A stretch of DNA of 64,000 bases from Phorcus lineatus (Eukaryota; Mollusca; Gastropoda; Trochida; Trochidae), in the NCBI GenBank assembly GCA_921293015.1, contig OV121094.1, positions 39,988,054 through 40,052,053 of the forward strand, read 5' to 3'. Every line of letters starts with the position of its first letter. The first letter of the stretch is position 1. The translations under genes were made by a program, and so were the position numbers. Under the pieces are notes generated by a model, which saw only the letters and a list, made by a program, of their open reading frames with translations, searched no databases and had not been told where the DNA came from. Positions 22,901 through 36,440 of this stretch are shown piece after piece.

Positions 22901-24360
22901 ACGCAGTTATAATTACGACATGATTAAACATTATGTTTTTCTAATTTGTTCAAACTCAAACTCAATATGGTTATTTAAAAGAATCTTCAGATCACCAAAT
23001 AGAACCTCGTTTAAATCAAATCCTAATAAACGCAAGCTGATCTCCGTAACTCCTTTACAAAATGTGTTTGAGTAACTTTAATGATTGATTGAAAACTTTG
23101 TTATTTCAAAAACTCATCGAGTACACTGATAAAGGTCTTCAAGTGTGTTTTTAAAGATCTCTAGAGGAGATCTAAGAAATGTTTTTCTGCTTAACATTAA
23201 GGAAAAATGGATATAAGCACTTTTGTCATTACTGCTCTTGATTCTGCTATGATACCTGGACCGTTATATACAACTACAGCATTCACAATGGAAAATAATG
23301 TATTAAAAAAGTGTCAAATTTTAAAAGATAAATGGTATCTTAGATCTGCTTTTTGCAAATGAATGTTAGTCACAAAACAAAAGGTTGTAACGAGGCCATT
23401 TTAATCTGGTTATAGTTTAAATGACTCAAAAGCCCCTTCTTCACATTCTCTCCCTCTATCAGTTTCTTTGAAGCAACATCAAAGTAAAGTTTGACGGTTT
23501 TCTTCATCTTTTTATCTGACGCTGTGCTGATTTAAATTCTTCTGATATGACATTGACCCTTGATGCATCATAATATCTTCCCAAAATGTTGTAAGAAATG
23601 TCGTGGAGATAAATAAAAAACTTGACATCATTATCATTTCATCTTTGATTATTTGCAAATTCCATCGTGGTCAAAAACGTTCAAACATTATTTCAGAATA
23701 ACAGCGCTTTTTGGAGATGAAAAGTTTATGCTTGTAAGAATTTGTTGTCATACAAACATAAATGAGTTGATAAATGATTGTAAAATGATCTTATCGTTTA
23801 GTCATTAAAGGGAAAAGTGCTTATTTTCTGACGTTTTGTATTTGCTTCCGGATCTTTCTTGATTATGAATTGAAATTGGAAAAACAATCTTATTCATTTG
23901 AGAATTGTTAGTCAACATGTGGCAAACCTGCCTCAGGTATATAACATATATACTATTACAATCAGTGGAGCATTAACATTGAAGTGCCATCATTTGGCCT
24001 CGCTCAAAATAAAATGTTCTTCGTGAAAATATGTACGTGTATAGGTGTCATTTTACACACAGGTATATTTACTATCTACTTTCATATTGGGGAGTGAAGA
24101 CTGGTGTGACTACTTTGACAAAATACTGTAATTACAACATTTCCCTTTTTTACCATAGACAACATCTTCATACTTTACTTGAATGGCGTGACTATATAAA
24201 TTGCCAAGATTATCCAGGCTTGGTTATAGATTACCTCGGAAGTACAACTTGACAAAAATAGCATTGAAGTTTGAACAGTTGATTCTCGCTGTTCAGGTTT
24301 AGCTCTCTATCGTTTGAAGTTAGAATTCAATTAACACAATAAATGTATAGATGAGGGGGC
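19981..24360. other. AT-rich block B interior
   Basis: No gene is seen. It contains the GATA microsatellite at 20,488 and a stretch around 21,670-21,960 that aligns with 39,200-39,440 in block C. Confidence 0.5.
20488..20525. repeat. (GATA)n microsatellite, imperfect
   Basis: Interrupted GATA units (AGATAGATAGATAGATCGAT, then AGATTGATAAGATAGAT). Confidence 0.9.
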
Positions 24361-24900
24361 TTATACCAATTGCTATGTTCTTTCAAAATGTTGACATTCG
24401 CAACTGAGGTTATGTTCAAACAGCTTCATGACAACTGTTATCAAGTCAATCATGCAAAAATTTATTTCATGCCTTTATCTCTTCCATTTCCACAAGTGTT
24501 TGTTATCATTTGAAAACGTGATTCAAGGATGTTAAACATTTGAAGAAATTAAAACTTAACTACAACGAATTCTTCGTATACAATTTCAAGCATCAAGAAA
24601 GATTCATAACAATACCACAAACTTCAAGATCGCGTTTAATCATGATGTACATTCAACATGACAGAGTGATATAACTTCAAGGTTTGAGAAAAGAATAATA
24701 TTTTTGGCGACAAACCATGTTACATTACTTTCGGTTAGAAAAATGTATTGATGCACAAGTATCACAATATGGCTTAAGACAGTTTTAAACCAAATTAGCT
24801 TCCTTTTAAAATTCTGCTAAAGATTGCTTAAAATTGGTTTAAGAAATGACAATGTGTGCGCAAATTCTTTTATAAATTAAAACAATTTTTAGTTGTTATT
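24360..24900. repeat. extra copy of a segment also at 32.4 and 45.9 kb
   Basis: TTTATTTCATGCCTTTATCT and the following TTCCATTTCCACAAGTGTTTG match TATTTCATGCCTCAATCTAT with TTGCCATATGTGTTTTC at 32,440 and the equivalent at 45,920. CAATGTGTGCGCAAATTC at 24,868 matches CAATGTGTTTGCAATGAATC at 32,653. Block B therefore has an internal duplication older than, or contemporary with, the B/C event. Confidence 0.5.
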
Positions 24901-27900
24901 AACGTTTCGCAACTCTTCAGGCGGGAGAAATTGATTACAAAAGCATGACAGGGACTTTAAAGTTTTTTTTCTGTTGATTGAAACACTTCGCACTGATTCA
25001 CATAACCAAAGAGATTCATTGGACATGATTAAATCATAATAGGTGTTTTCAGAGAAACATTTTTTATGTTCAGAAAAACTTCATGTCTTAAAACACTTTC
25101 GAAATTGTTCGCTAGAATCTTTTCTTATTTTAATCTGGCAAAAGAAAAAAACCTTCAAATGTTTAATGATCAATTTTAACTCATTATACATGTACATGTA
25201 TTGATATCACACTATATCACCATTGATAGAATAATACAAGCCAATATAACAGTTATATATGGGGTTGCCATCGTTTCCTCTTGTATAAATGTAACAGGGG
25301 CAAAATGAAATGTATCAACCATGTAATAAAACTCCATATGGTCATATGAATACTATGAAACACCTTTCCGCATGCCAAGTTAGCATCATTCCATTGCTCA
25401 CCAAGCAGAATTCAACTCGTATAATGTTCACGCAAATGTCCATCAACAATATCACAGTCACTCACTGTATTTTATGCATACTTATTTAGAAAAGTGTCAG
25501 TCGAAAATATATCGTACTCTATCACAGAGAGGATAATTCATTCATCAAAAGCTTGTGATATCTGAAAGACCCCATTGCAATCAGGTCAATATGGTTTGAA
25601 GAAATCATCCATAGGGAAGTGATAATTGGAACCAGTGGGGCTGTTTTGATACAATGATGAGAAAAGTGACAGACTTTACAACATCATGATTGAGATGACG
25701 TAACTTCTTGTAAATTGCAATCTATTACTGACATTGCTAAATCAATGATAGAGGGCCAATACTCATTCCATTGATTAATTAATCATCAATCTTGAAGAAA
25801 AAAATTACTCACATGAGATTTGATACACTTAACTAAACCATTATTGTTTGAGCAAAAGACATTTCACGGAATGTTTTGTCTAACTTGAGATCATCATAAG
25901 AATTCTTATCACTTTAGTTACACCTCCAGAAAAAAAATCTTCAAAAAGATTGAACTCGATAACAGTCATTTCTCGAGAGAAAGTGTCATAGTGGTTAAGA
26001 TCAAGGGTGAAGGCTTTAAACTATATTTTGGAAATTGATACAGGTTTTAACACTGAAAAAGTGTTAGGAAAAAGGACAAGTTTAATTCCTGTTTTTGTAA
26101 TGTAATACCAACATATTGGAATAAATCAAGCATTCGTACAACCTATTAGCTTTTACCTTTTTACAGTGATAGGATACCTCAACAATAAGACTTATTTGCA
26201 AAAAGAGCGTTATTGCAATAAATGTTTGAATTGCATATCATAATCAAAGTTTACACTTTTTCAAAAGAAAAATATTATTGTCTTAATCTGTGGGTACATT
26301 TGGGTAGACTTCGATTCCAAGTAATTTCATTGACCTTTTTCAGTACAAGCATATGCTAAGTATTTATTGATTCATTGATTTTTTATGCTATGAGAAAGGG
26401 GATATGATGATATTTGAAAATTAAAACATAAAACATTTTTTATATTTATGTTGTGTACATTCACGTTTTGTTAGATAATGAAATGCTGTTTTACATTAAA
26501 CAAAAGCCTTTTATGTCCTCCTCAGTGTATCACTGTTCTAAATTACCTACTAAGGAAGAATTTGGAAACAAATGGTGCAAACCCAACCTTTAATTGACAC
26601 ATACATGTACTCATGTTTCTGTGAATTTCTATGTTTTTATCAAGATGTCCAAATTTAAGACGAAAAACGAATAAAGAGAATGAGTGATTTCAAAAATGGT
26701 ACACAAAGATTTTAAGTTAAAAGATGCAAGTTACCACCGATTATCAGATTATATATTTATTTTAACACTTGAATCAATACCTCAAATTACACTAGTCAAA
26801 ATGAAAGTACTTAGAATAAAAATATAATTGATATTTGTTTAAAGAAGCGTTTGCTGTGTTCTGCTCGTAATATTTTGCTTTAGCATTTTGCATTTTTATA
26901 TGCCACTATTAGGTAAATTGGATAATTTGACTTCTTAGGCATTTGATTGGACGTCCAATTTTGTTCTCTATGGGAGGTATTCAAAAATGAAATGCCGACT
27001 TCAAGTATCATTATATTATGTCTCCAATATACTGACAAAACATGGCCAAACTTATGATGTCATAGCCAGGCAGATTATCATCGAGTTTAAGCTTCTGATT
27101 TTTGAAAGGAGAAAGCAACTTTTTCCTGCTTTTTATGATTCATGGCAATCTTTGGTAATAAAAACTTTATTACAGTCAAAAGCAGTCTTCACTCTATTGA
27201 TATCTTTCTTTGTTTTTTTAAAAATCAATAAAGGAATACGCTGAAGGCTTTCTATTTGATTTTATGTCATGTTCTAATGTTGTTAATGTTGGTGTTAAGA
27301 TTTTAAGATCAATTACCTTTTGATTTTGTCCTCCTTTCCAGATGTTCTTTTTTTGATGCACAAACTTGCCTTTACTATGATTTGAGGTTATCGGGTTGAG
27401 CTTATCGTTTTTCATTAAACATATTTTTCTCAGGCTTTGCAATTTTAAGCTTTTTGACCATAGTTAAAGTTTTGAACCAGCACGCGTATTTTAAAGCAAA
27501 TTGATCTCAAGGTAACGAAAATCAATGTTTCCAATCAATAACCTAATCAAGAAAAGCAGAATGTACCTTGAGGAGTTCAGCAATGCTGATTTATTTCCCT
27601 GTCATCAAGTGAAAATATTTTTCCACAGTACAATGACAAACACTGCTTATTGCTGTATGCTTGATTATATCCTCTACGACTACGGTGCTACGATTGTGTT
27701 ATGAGATGTTTTGATACTCTGCAGATAATACATTTGGCATGAAGTAATGCGTTTGGGGGACAATTTTAAGAATTAAATCTTACCAAAGACGTGAATAAGA
27801 CATACCAATTCTGTCCAAAATAGCAACATTATCAATGATTATGATTACTCATAAAATCATTCTGTGATCCAGAAAGTTTCTTACAATTTTAGATAAAATA

Positions 27901-28300
27901 TCCAATATTCAACAACAAACTAAATAAGGTTGGTCTTTTGTTTCAGCTATAAACCTGTCGCTCATTTTAAACACAATATTATGTTGCTAAAACTAACGGC
28001 GTAATAGACAAATCCTGCCTTTATGTTACTAGAAAGCCGAAATGTCTTTTATCTACACTTTCATATTGGACTATGGTTCAATCAGACAGAATCAATGTAA
28101 ATTTACTATCCCTTCAGACATACATATGCAAATGTAAATGTAAGTAAATAAAAATCAGTGTGCCCTCTCACCAGAAAGCATTAGAATTTGTAAAACATGG
28201 ATTTTTCAAGTTTCATATATATATATATACTTTGTGATTAGTGATTTCATTTACAAGAAATTTTACTATCCATACACAAAACCGATTGTTAGTATTGTTC
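24900..28300. other. AT-rich, no gene seen
   Basis: Only short open frames with biased composition; none has splice-bounded or recognisable protein features. Confidence 0.4.
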
Positions 28301-29045
28301 CACTTATTCTTAAAAAATACAGTAAAAATCATTTGAATAATGAATGTATTAACGTTGAAATATTCATCAACATGGTATAAACTACTTCAGAGACGTGACA
28401 TACGTATAAAGAGTAACCATTTCCTTTCAACAACAACTTCAATATTTGTATATTGAAGTAGTTTCGAAGTAGATCAATTTAACAGGATTAAACAGTTCCA
28501 TGTTTATGAATTTAAGTAAGCTATGCAATTGCATTAATGTTTGGATTTAAAACATTCACTAAGATTAGAATTTTGAAACTTCTGATAGATCTAACCAAAT
28601 GTGAATCACTGATGAGCAGGGATCTTTATCTATTTAACTTTTTTGGTTACTTTGTTTTGGTAATTTTAACTTGAAGGTGAAACAAATGAAACATACCTAA
28701 AACCTAATTTCATCAAGTGCACTGACATATTCTTTAATGATTCATATATTTAATCAAATATTCAAGTTTGCTCTATCAAAATATATCCTTCACTTAAAAC
28801 ATTCTTTAGATATCTTTCCTTTAACGATTACGATGTCTTTTAGGCGTTCGTAATTAAGCCTGATGATAACTGGAATTTCTAACTCTTAGATCTTTCCTTT
28901 TTATTTCTTTGCTCGAGGCGAAACAGTCAGGCATGAACTCGGAACATAATCAATTAGTTCAAACGTCTTACAAAATTTCACTTGATTGAACAAAAAGGTA
29001 TGCTGTTTATCTTCAGTTGTGTGAAGACTTCACAAACAAATAAAC
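28300..29045. repeat. segment inverted in block C
   Basis: AAACTTCTGATAGATCTAAC (28,576) and TATTCAAGTTTGCTCTATCA (28,760) occur in block C on the opposite strand (about 41,240 and 41,105). TGTGTGAAGACTTCACAAAC (29,020) occurs inverted near 40,872. Flanking parts of B and C align directly. Confidence 0.75.
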
Positions 29046-30560
29046 TCATGCAATTGTTTCCAGAGCTAAAAAACATGTTTACACATACATACATCGTTGA
29101 CAGAACCTTTTTCATTACGTGTTTTATTTCATTATTATTTTTACTCAAAACTAAATGTCGTCTATATTGTCTAGTATCACCAGTTCTCGATGAAGATTTT
29201 CAATCCAATTCCAGCTTGTGGAATGAACACTCATTTTCAGAAGTCCTAATCGATTTACATGAGAGATTAAAACTATTTTACAACTTTTTAACTGACACTA
29301 GTTCTATTTTTTTTGCATTCAGCTGTATGTTCAGTAATTATAGCAGGCTTAGTTTTCATAGATTTTTGGTGTTAAGGATCTGCTGTGAATGCTATATTTT
29401 TAAGTATTTATTGAAAGGTTGGTCAATCTGTTTCACCTGCTGCACAAATCTGTAACCAGAAAGTCAAATTTAATATTGATGATGTATAAAAATATTAGAT
29501 CATTGTAGATGCTTTAGATACATGAACGATTAATTTGTTGTTATTTGTGCCCTTTGTGTAGATCTCTGTTCTAAAATAAACATAGAATGATTAACAAATC
29601 AGTGGCAGCCTTTTCCATACGGTCCTTGTAGATAGTTACTTTGAAAACAATGCCAAATTTCAAAGTCGAATTATTGTGTTTGATCTGTTTTCATTCATTT
29701 CCTTTTTATTATAAAAAGTGTAATTTTAAAAAAATGCAAATATAATCAAATTACTCTTTAAATGACTTTCTGACACCAAAGGAACCTTTATTTTATTTAT
29801 AAGTTTCTTTCAAGCAACATTAAAGGAATGTCTTGTGAAATTTGTAATTTTACATTTATGTTTTTTTTATATGATTTTAAGTCATCTGAGCATTTGATCC
29901 TTTTTGGGAAAACGTGTGCATCAAAATACTTTATTTTAATTTCATTTTAAAACGAAAATTTTCCTAGCTGATAGTTAAATCAGTTTGATATATCTCAGTC
30001 ATCAAATTTATTTCTGGCTTTTGAAGAATATTTCCTCATGGATGGCAGAACTCTTTGAATGTGAAGGTTCTAGGTTAGGTTCTTTTAAATTACAATTATT
30101 TTTTAAATTACAATTATTTCACTGGGTATGTGTTTGAAACATCAAGGCCTATTACGCTATATAGGGATTTCTAAATCGCTTGATATTTCAGTGGTTTTCA
30201 TAGGTCGGGCAAGGACATAAATAAATTCGATAGAATGGAATTTTTCAATCAAATTTCAGTCAGAAAAACGTTCATTTGTCACTACATGGTCCCTTTATCT
30301 ATTTTTAGAAATCGTGTATAAGCAGAATCAAATACTTCTACTTGTAACCACCAATGATCAAGCATGCGTGGGTTGTTATATTAATAAAAACCTTTGTCAG
30401 GCAACAATAATGACAGGTGTCAATCTTCTTATCTGAACACATTTCGAAAATAGTGAGTGGAGAAGAAATTGTAATAGATACTCTTTAAATATTATAATGA
30501 AATTAGATAACCATTGTAATACTATTGTCATCAACACAAACAATAAACGTGAACATGTTG
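29046..30560. other. block B, aligns directly with 42,170-44,520
   Basis: A 157-codon open frame (28,982-29,455) lies across this boundary, but the block C copy of the same DNA is full of indels and stops, so I treat it as chance. No other gene is seen. Confidence 0.5.
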
Positions 30561-30564
30561 ATCA

Positions 30565-31457
30565 TTATTACAGCTAGGGAAAAGGCAATGCAGATTCAAC
30601 ACAATAGATCATCATTACAGCTAGGGAAAAGGCAATGCAGATTCAATACAATAGATCATCATTACAGCTAGGGAAAAGGCAATGCAGATTCAATACAATA
30701 GATCATCATTACAGCTAGGGAAAAGGCAATGCAGATTCAATACAATAGATCATCATTACAGCTAGGGAAAAGGCAATGCAGATTCAATACAATAGATCGT
30801 CGTTACAGCTAGGGAAAAGGCAATGCAGATTCAATACAATAGATCATCATTACAGCTAGGGAAAAGGCAATGCAGATTCAATACAATAGATCATCATTAC
30901 AGCTAGGGAAAAGGCAATGCAGATTCAATACAATAGATCATCATTACAGCTAGGGAAAAGGCAATGCAGATTCAATACACTAGATCGTCGTTACAGCTAG
31001 GGAAAAGGCAATGCAGATTCAATACAATAGATCATCATTACAGCTAGGGAAAAGGCAATGCAGATTCAATACACTAGATCGTCGTTACAGCTAGGGAAAA
31101 GGCAATGCAGATTCAATACAATAGATCATCATTACAGCTAGGGAAAAGACAATGCAGATTCAATACACTAGATCACCATTACAGCTAGGGAAAAGGCAAT
31201 GCAGATTCAATACAATAGATCATCATTACAGCTAGGGAAAAGGCAATGCAGATTCAATACAATAGATCATCATTACAGCTAGGGAAAAGGCAATGCAGAT
31301 TCAATACAATAGATCATCATTACAGCTAGGGAAAAGGCAATGCAGATTCAATACAATAGATCATCATTACAGCTAGGGAAAAGGCAATGCAGATTCAATA
31401 CACTAGATCATCATTACAGCTAGGGAAAAGGCAATGCAGATTCAATACAATAGATCA
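30565..31457. repeat. 47-bp minisatellite, 19 copies
   Basis: The unit begins ATCATCATTACAGCTAGGGA and continues AAAGGCAATGCAGATTCAAT, ACAATAG; length 47 bp. CAGCTAGGG recurs every 47 bp from 30,571 to 31,417 without a register slip. Variant units read ATCGTCGTTACAG (units 6, 10, 12), CACTAG instead of CAATAG before units 10, 12, 14 and 19, and one AAAAGAC. The array therefore shows patchy homogenisation. The block C counterpart at about 44,555-44,605 is a single diverged unit. Confidence 0.97.
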
Positions 31458-33085
31458 ACATATACCATACAACTGTGGCCAAGAAATATAAGAAAGTACT
31501 GTTAATAAAAAAAAGGATATGCATTTGACCATCGCAATCAAAATACATTAGTTCTCCATGTTTGCTTTGAAGTTTATTTTGAATGAGCTTAAGAGAAGGG
31601 ACATCAGAAACGGATACATATACCTTTGCTGTATTCACGTATAGGAAGAACCCTACAGGTCTCTAGTAAAAGAATGATGCTTTTACCATGGATTTCTGTG
31701 ATCTTTTTCCATACACCAAAGGGCACTTCTTTTTCCATCGCAGATGAAGTATTTCAAAGGCTTTAAAACATGGTTGAACCTGTTAATTAGTTTATTTGTG
31801 TAGTTGTTAGTGGCATTTAATTTCTTAATTAGAGTCGATGTTAGGAAAAGTGCTGTCATCTTTCACAAGTGATTTCTTCTCAAAGTTATAAATAATGGAC
31901 TGGTTGCATGTAACCTAAATACAAAATAATACATGTGAACTTGATGCATGTGAAGACCTTTATAGAGTATTACATGAGCTTTACTTAAAATCATACATTT
32001 AACTTTCCCCCCCATTTTACAGCTCTACTGGATTGAAAATTGGATCTTATGAATCCCTTTGGCAAGGTTTTTTTTCTTTCCAACAAACACCCATGTTAAC
32101 TAAATGATTGAAATCATCTTTTAAAGCATGTCGATTCATTTTGGGATTATACTTGAATTCCTAATTTTTTGGGATCATATTTGGTTTTAAATTTCGGGCT
32201 TATTATCAATTTGATTAAAAAGACTAAAATTCAAGCGAAATAAATTTTTAAACAAAATGCCACATTGACTTTTAGAATACATTACATTTATAACGTTATC
32301 AGTACTTAAACCCTTTAAGCAAGACATTTGGTGTAAGAAATGTTACTGTTACGTCATGTATTTGAATGACAAAATCATAACACTCTTAAGTCTGAAATGT
32401 TTCCCAACTGATGTTCACAGGTCAATCCTGCATGTATATATTTCATGCCTCAATCTATTCAATTGCCATATGTGTTTTCTTTTTCATTTTGAAACATGAT
32501 TAAAACAGACTGAGTACCTGGATCAAGAATAATGAAATTACAAGGTGTGCAATTATACAATTTAATGGACTTAATCCCTTAAAATGATACTCATAATTTC
32601 ATGATCATTTCATTTAAATCTTGTAAAGATGATTTTCTTACAGAGTTTTAGAACAATGTGTTTGCAATGAATCAGGCTACTTAGAAATCTCTAAATGTTA
32701 AAAAATGTGGTGTCACATACTCGCAGCGTATTCAATATTTTACATGTCTTACAGTTTCTCAATTTTTTTTTAAAAACACACAATAAATGAAAAAAGTTTG
32801 TACGTACTCAATCACATTACAGTGAAATACCATAATATTTAACTGTCAGGAAGGCAGTTTATCATACTTCATTGTTCATTCTACAGCATGGATATAAAAC
32901 CTTTAATTGATATTTAGAATTCTCATGGAATGTTGACATTAGTTTAGAAAGAAATAGAACATCTTATTGGAAATAGATGAGAGGCTTGTAACAAATTAAG
33001 ATTAATGAACCTGAGAATTATTTTAAAAATAAATATCTGATTAAAAGTTCTATTCTTTGAATGGCATTTAAGAAGCTGTAGAAAG
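31458..33085. other. block B, aligns with 44,605-47,560
   Basis: CAAGAAATATAAGAAAGTAC (31,480) pairs with CAAGAAATATAAAAATACTG (44,632). No gene is seen; open frames are not conserved between the copies. Confidence 0.5.
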
Positions 33086-33168
33086 CAAAGCTTTATCGAT
33101 ACCCAACTTCTTTATTGTAATGAGTGCCACTCATTGTAATAAAGAAGTTGAACATCAATAAAGCTTTG
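33086..33168. repeat. 83-bp near-palindrome with single-base centre
   Basis: Arms 33,086-33,126 and 33,128-33,168 (41 bp each) flank one C. CAAAGCTTTAT starts the left arm and ATAAAGCTTTG ends the right arm; AACTTCTTTATT pairs with AATAAAGAAGTT. Six mismatches are present and all six are transitions. The block C counterpart (about 47,560-47,620) lacks it. Confidence 0.9.
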
Positions 33169-35990
33169 TTTTTAATCTTAAAAGTAATTGTTGATATTTT
33201 GAAACCAACAGATTATATAAGAATGCATTATGCAATGATGAAAGATGTACTTTTTATCAATCTGCTTGATGATTTCGGAAAAGGTTTCCATATCTTTGTA
33301 TATGACATATGAGTTATCATAACATAGTGATCAAGGTTTAAGTATTTAGTCGAGTTTAATACATCTTATAGAATATTTGGTACACACTTCAGTCCATATA
33401 AATTCTTGTAAACGAATAGCTCTCACTGTTCTTTAATCATTGCTGATGTAACAATAGTGAACACTTTGTAACTAGTATTTGGAATGTAGAATTCTAAGCA
33501 TACAAATAAAAATACTGATTTTGCTTTGCAATCTTACAGTTATTTTCCTTTAGTAATTCGAGGAAATACAAACAAATTATACACTTGGGGAATTAGCAAT
33601 GAGCAATTGGTTTGAATGAGTGTTAAGAACATATTTCAATGGTTAAAAGTTCCTTTACAAAGCAGAGACAGTATAAAAACAGTAGCATAGGAAGAAACAC
33701 GTTGACCTGGGGCCAACATAATCCGAGATTCTCCTTCATCTTGTCTGACAAGGAGATTTTCTGTGAAAAAAATCGAGACATTACACAAAGCCATGTGTGA
33801 GTTATTGATGATAAACTTTCAGGTCATTCAACAAAAACAAAACTGACTGTTACTCAAAGAAACAGACAGGTTTTATTTTGAACTTCTGTGAAAACGGTAA
33901 TAAATAAGTAAAATCAAGCACATAGTGAGGTCCTTATCCATATGAGGTCTTTGATTTAGTTGAAATTGAAAATGTTCAACATTTCAGAAGTTTCTATCTT
34001 AAAAGAAACGTAAGCTTCATAATTTATAAACTTAATTAACCACCATAGTAATTGATGCAGGTACTGAAACTAAGGGAAACCCTTTGAATAGATGGGAATA
34101 CAAATTCAGCTAAGCTCACAAAAAATACCGTTAAGGTTGCAATTTGCAAAGTAATAATAACTTTCTTTGAAAGGAATGATTTTGATTATTTTGATTTTTT
34201 AAAATATAGATTGTTGTCATTAATGGAAGCTATGGTGCCATTGTTCTTTGTTGTTGATGTTATGGAGAAGGTTATACTTACCTTTTCATAAGTCAATGGT
34301 TACATTACCGAATCTTGTTAAAGTCACTTTTTATTGAATTCCAATGGGAAGTGACAAAGGGCACCCTTAAAATTCTTATACAAAAGGAATGAGAGAATTC
34401 TTCAGGGGAGTAATCTTTAGCTAATGGAATGGTATAGACTAATCAATATTCAAAAGTAATTATAGCGTTAATTGATTTGTTACTTTGAGTGTAAAGGCAC
34501 CTCAGCCTTTTACACGTGTTGAATTGCCAAAATTTAAAATCCTTACCCTGCACTACGCTAAACATATAACATTTCTTTTTTTAAGAATACTACTTTCAAG
34601 TGAAAGAAATAACAGGGAAAAATCGTTACAAGATACTTCCCTGATTAAAACAGAAACTGAAAAATACAACATGGGAGAAAATTGGATTTGCTTCTAATGA
34701 CATCTAGCCAACAGGACTTTTCAGTTGATCAAATAAAATAACCATCTTTTGTTATTTGTCCTGTGGTTTAAAACATGTTTTCACATTAACTAAAGGATCA
34801 AATCAATGGTGACAAAAAACAATCAACTGAATCAATTTGGATCATTTTAGTAATTCTAAAAGTTCTTAAAAAGCGTCACACTGCATCAGCTTACCTTGCC
34901 TCTTATCTAATCGAAATGGTTCTAAGGTATGGTTAGGAAACGAATCCTCCACTATATCACTTAATATAGCTCACTACCATAGGCCAATGTTACATGACTT
35001 ACTTTATTTATCACATATAGATATTCAAAGATATTCAGTTTCATATAAACTTCAGAAAACGAAGCTAACTTTTCATCTTTAGGTTATATAATTATTGTAT
35101 AACCAGCTAGAAAATAAGCAAGCCCCTTTAAATGGTAGCTAAAATCATTGAATAAAAATCAATGACATTGCCACTTAGAATGTATAGCCTCATGTTAAAT
35201 CTTAAATCTAATTTTAGTCTTACCTTCATTAATATTTCATTCAAGACATAGATTAAAAAAATATTAATAAATAATATATATAAACTGGCATCTAATACCT
35301 GAAATATTTGATTGTTGACTGTTACTATCACTACAGGAGGTTCATCTCGAAACAATAAGAAACAAATTCAAACACGGATACACCAAAACCTTTGAATCAT
35401 GTATAGATTTTCTTAGCAATGAGAGAACCTGATTTTAGGTATTTTGATCTAAAGACCTTAGATATAGTAAGATAAAGAACCTTTAAATTCATCAATATTC
35501 TCCCAGTCTCATTTGGTTTCAACATTTTATCTATTTAAAAAGGAAACAAATTTAAGAATTTTCCATGTGATACATCTTTTTCTTAAAAAGCTACTCCGTG
35601 ATGTTCATAACATATTATTTACCTTTGATACGAACCTAAATGTCTTATGTGGTGATATAAAATCAAAACATCTTAATTTTTCATGTCCAAAAGACATATA
35701 TATGACAGATACTGGTTTTACATGAAAATCTAAAAACAGCCTTATAAATGCACAGAGGTGTAGACATCACGTCCAATATAGATGGATATTATAGTTATAT
35801 AACCTAACAAACACTTTCAACTCCTAACTGCCCTCCTGTCTGTTTTAGATAGGTCTCCAAAATTACGTTTGACTATTTGATGCGTGCCACTGTCCAGTTT
35901 TCGATCATAATTGCGACGTGCTACCTTCATGTTGTCACTGTAGAAAACAAATTAGCTTTAAAATGTTTCTTTTTGGTAACAGTCGATACT
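33169..35990. other. end of block B and B/C spacer
   Basis: 34,580-34,790 aligns with 52,690-52,870 (ATTGGATTTG, AACAGG.CTTTT, TTTGTTATTT). After that the alignment ends. 35,846-35,925 repeats the interior of the MITE at 3,550-3,630 in opposite orientation. No gene is seen. Confidence 0.5.
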
Positions 35991-36243
35991 TCGCGATAGA
36001 ATGATACCATTGATAAAGTTTGGCATATATGACTCCAACAACTCACGGAGTGTCTCTTTAAGGCACGTTGAGAATAAATTCGGATGATTTGCTCCAGAAC
36101 TAATGCAACTGACAATCAAATTGTTCACATGAACATACTTTGAAAAACGTAAATGAAACTGACAAGAACAAAGGTCTAGAAGGTTCAAGATCGAAGATCA
36201 TTACCAACTGTTGCCAAGCTCATTATATCCACATATACGACAC

Positions 36244-36440
36244 TCACCTATTAGAACTTGCTCTTAAAAGCAGGATTACTCGAGTTCCCAGAGACCAGTG
36301 TTCGTTGTAAACCATTGCAAATTTCAGGAAGTAATGTCTTGTAATTTCCTCTGTCTTCCTCTGTACGACTGCATGGTGCCTGTATGTCTTTGTTACTTTA
36401 TGATGAGCATTGTTATCTATCCCGAATACAAATATCACAT
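36244..36440 (-). pseudogene. exon-like conserved block, copy C (minus strand)
   Basis: An open minus-strand frame with AHHKVTKTYRHHAVVQRK, TEEITRHYFLKFA and VYNEHWS, closely matching copy A at protein level over about 50 residues. It is followed on the minus strand by AATAG|GTGAGT. The end of the frame comes inside this donor-like border (SSNR, then stop). Whether it is expressed cannot be told from the sequence. Confidence 0.35.

Larger units (their letters stand above)
15610..34790. repeat. segmental duplication block B
   Basis: The first 3 kb (to about 18,640) aligns with block A; most recognisable pieces align with block C in the same order. Examples: 17,817 with 37,744 (CATATGCCAATGTC); 21,730 with 39,260 (CATTCATTAATGAAACC); 29,165 with 42,175; 30,520 with 44,515; 32,430 with 45,910 (ATTTCATGCCTCAATCTATT); 32,890 with 47,415; 34,600 with 52,690 (AAAAATCGTTAC). 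Length differences come from repeats, insertions and an inversion. Confidence 0.7.

Noticed and set aside
28982-29455. 157-codon open frame, plus strand
   Set aside because: Longest frame outside mobile elements, but rich in Phe/Leu/Ser as expected from AT-rich DNA, it crosses the inversion breakpoint, and the block C copy of the same DNA is disrupted by many indels and stops.
30565-31457. CRISPR-like array
   Set aside because: Units are contiguous 47-bp tandem copies without unique spacers: a minisatellite in a eukaryotic genome.
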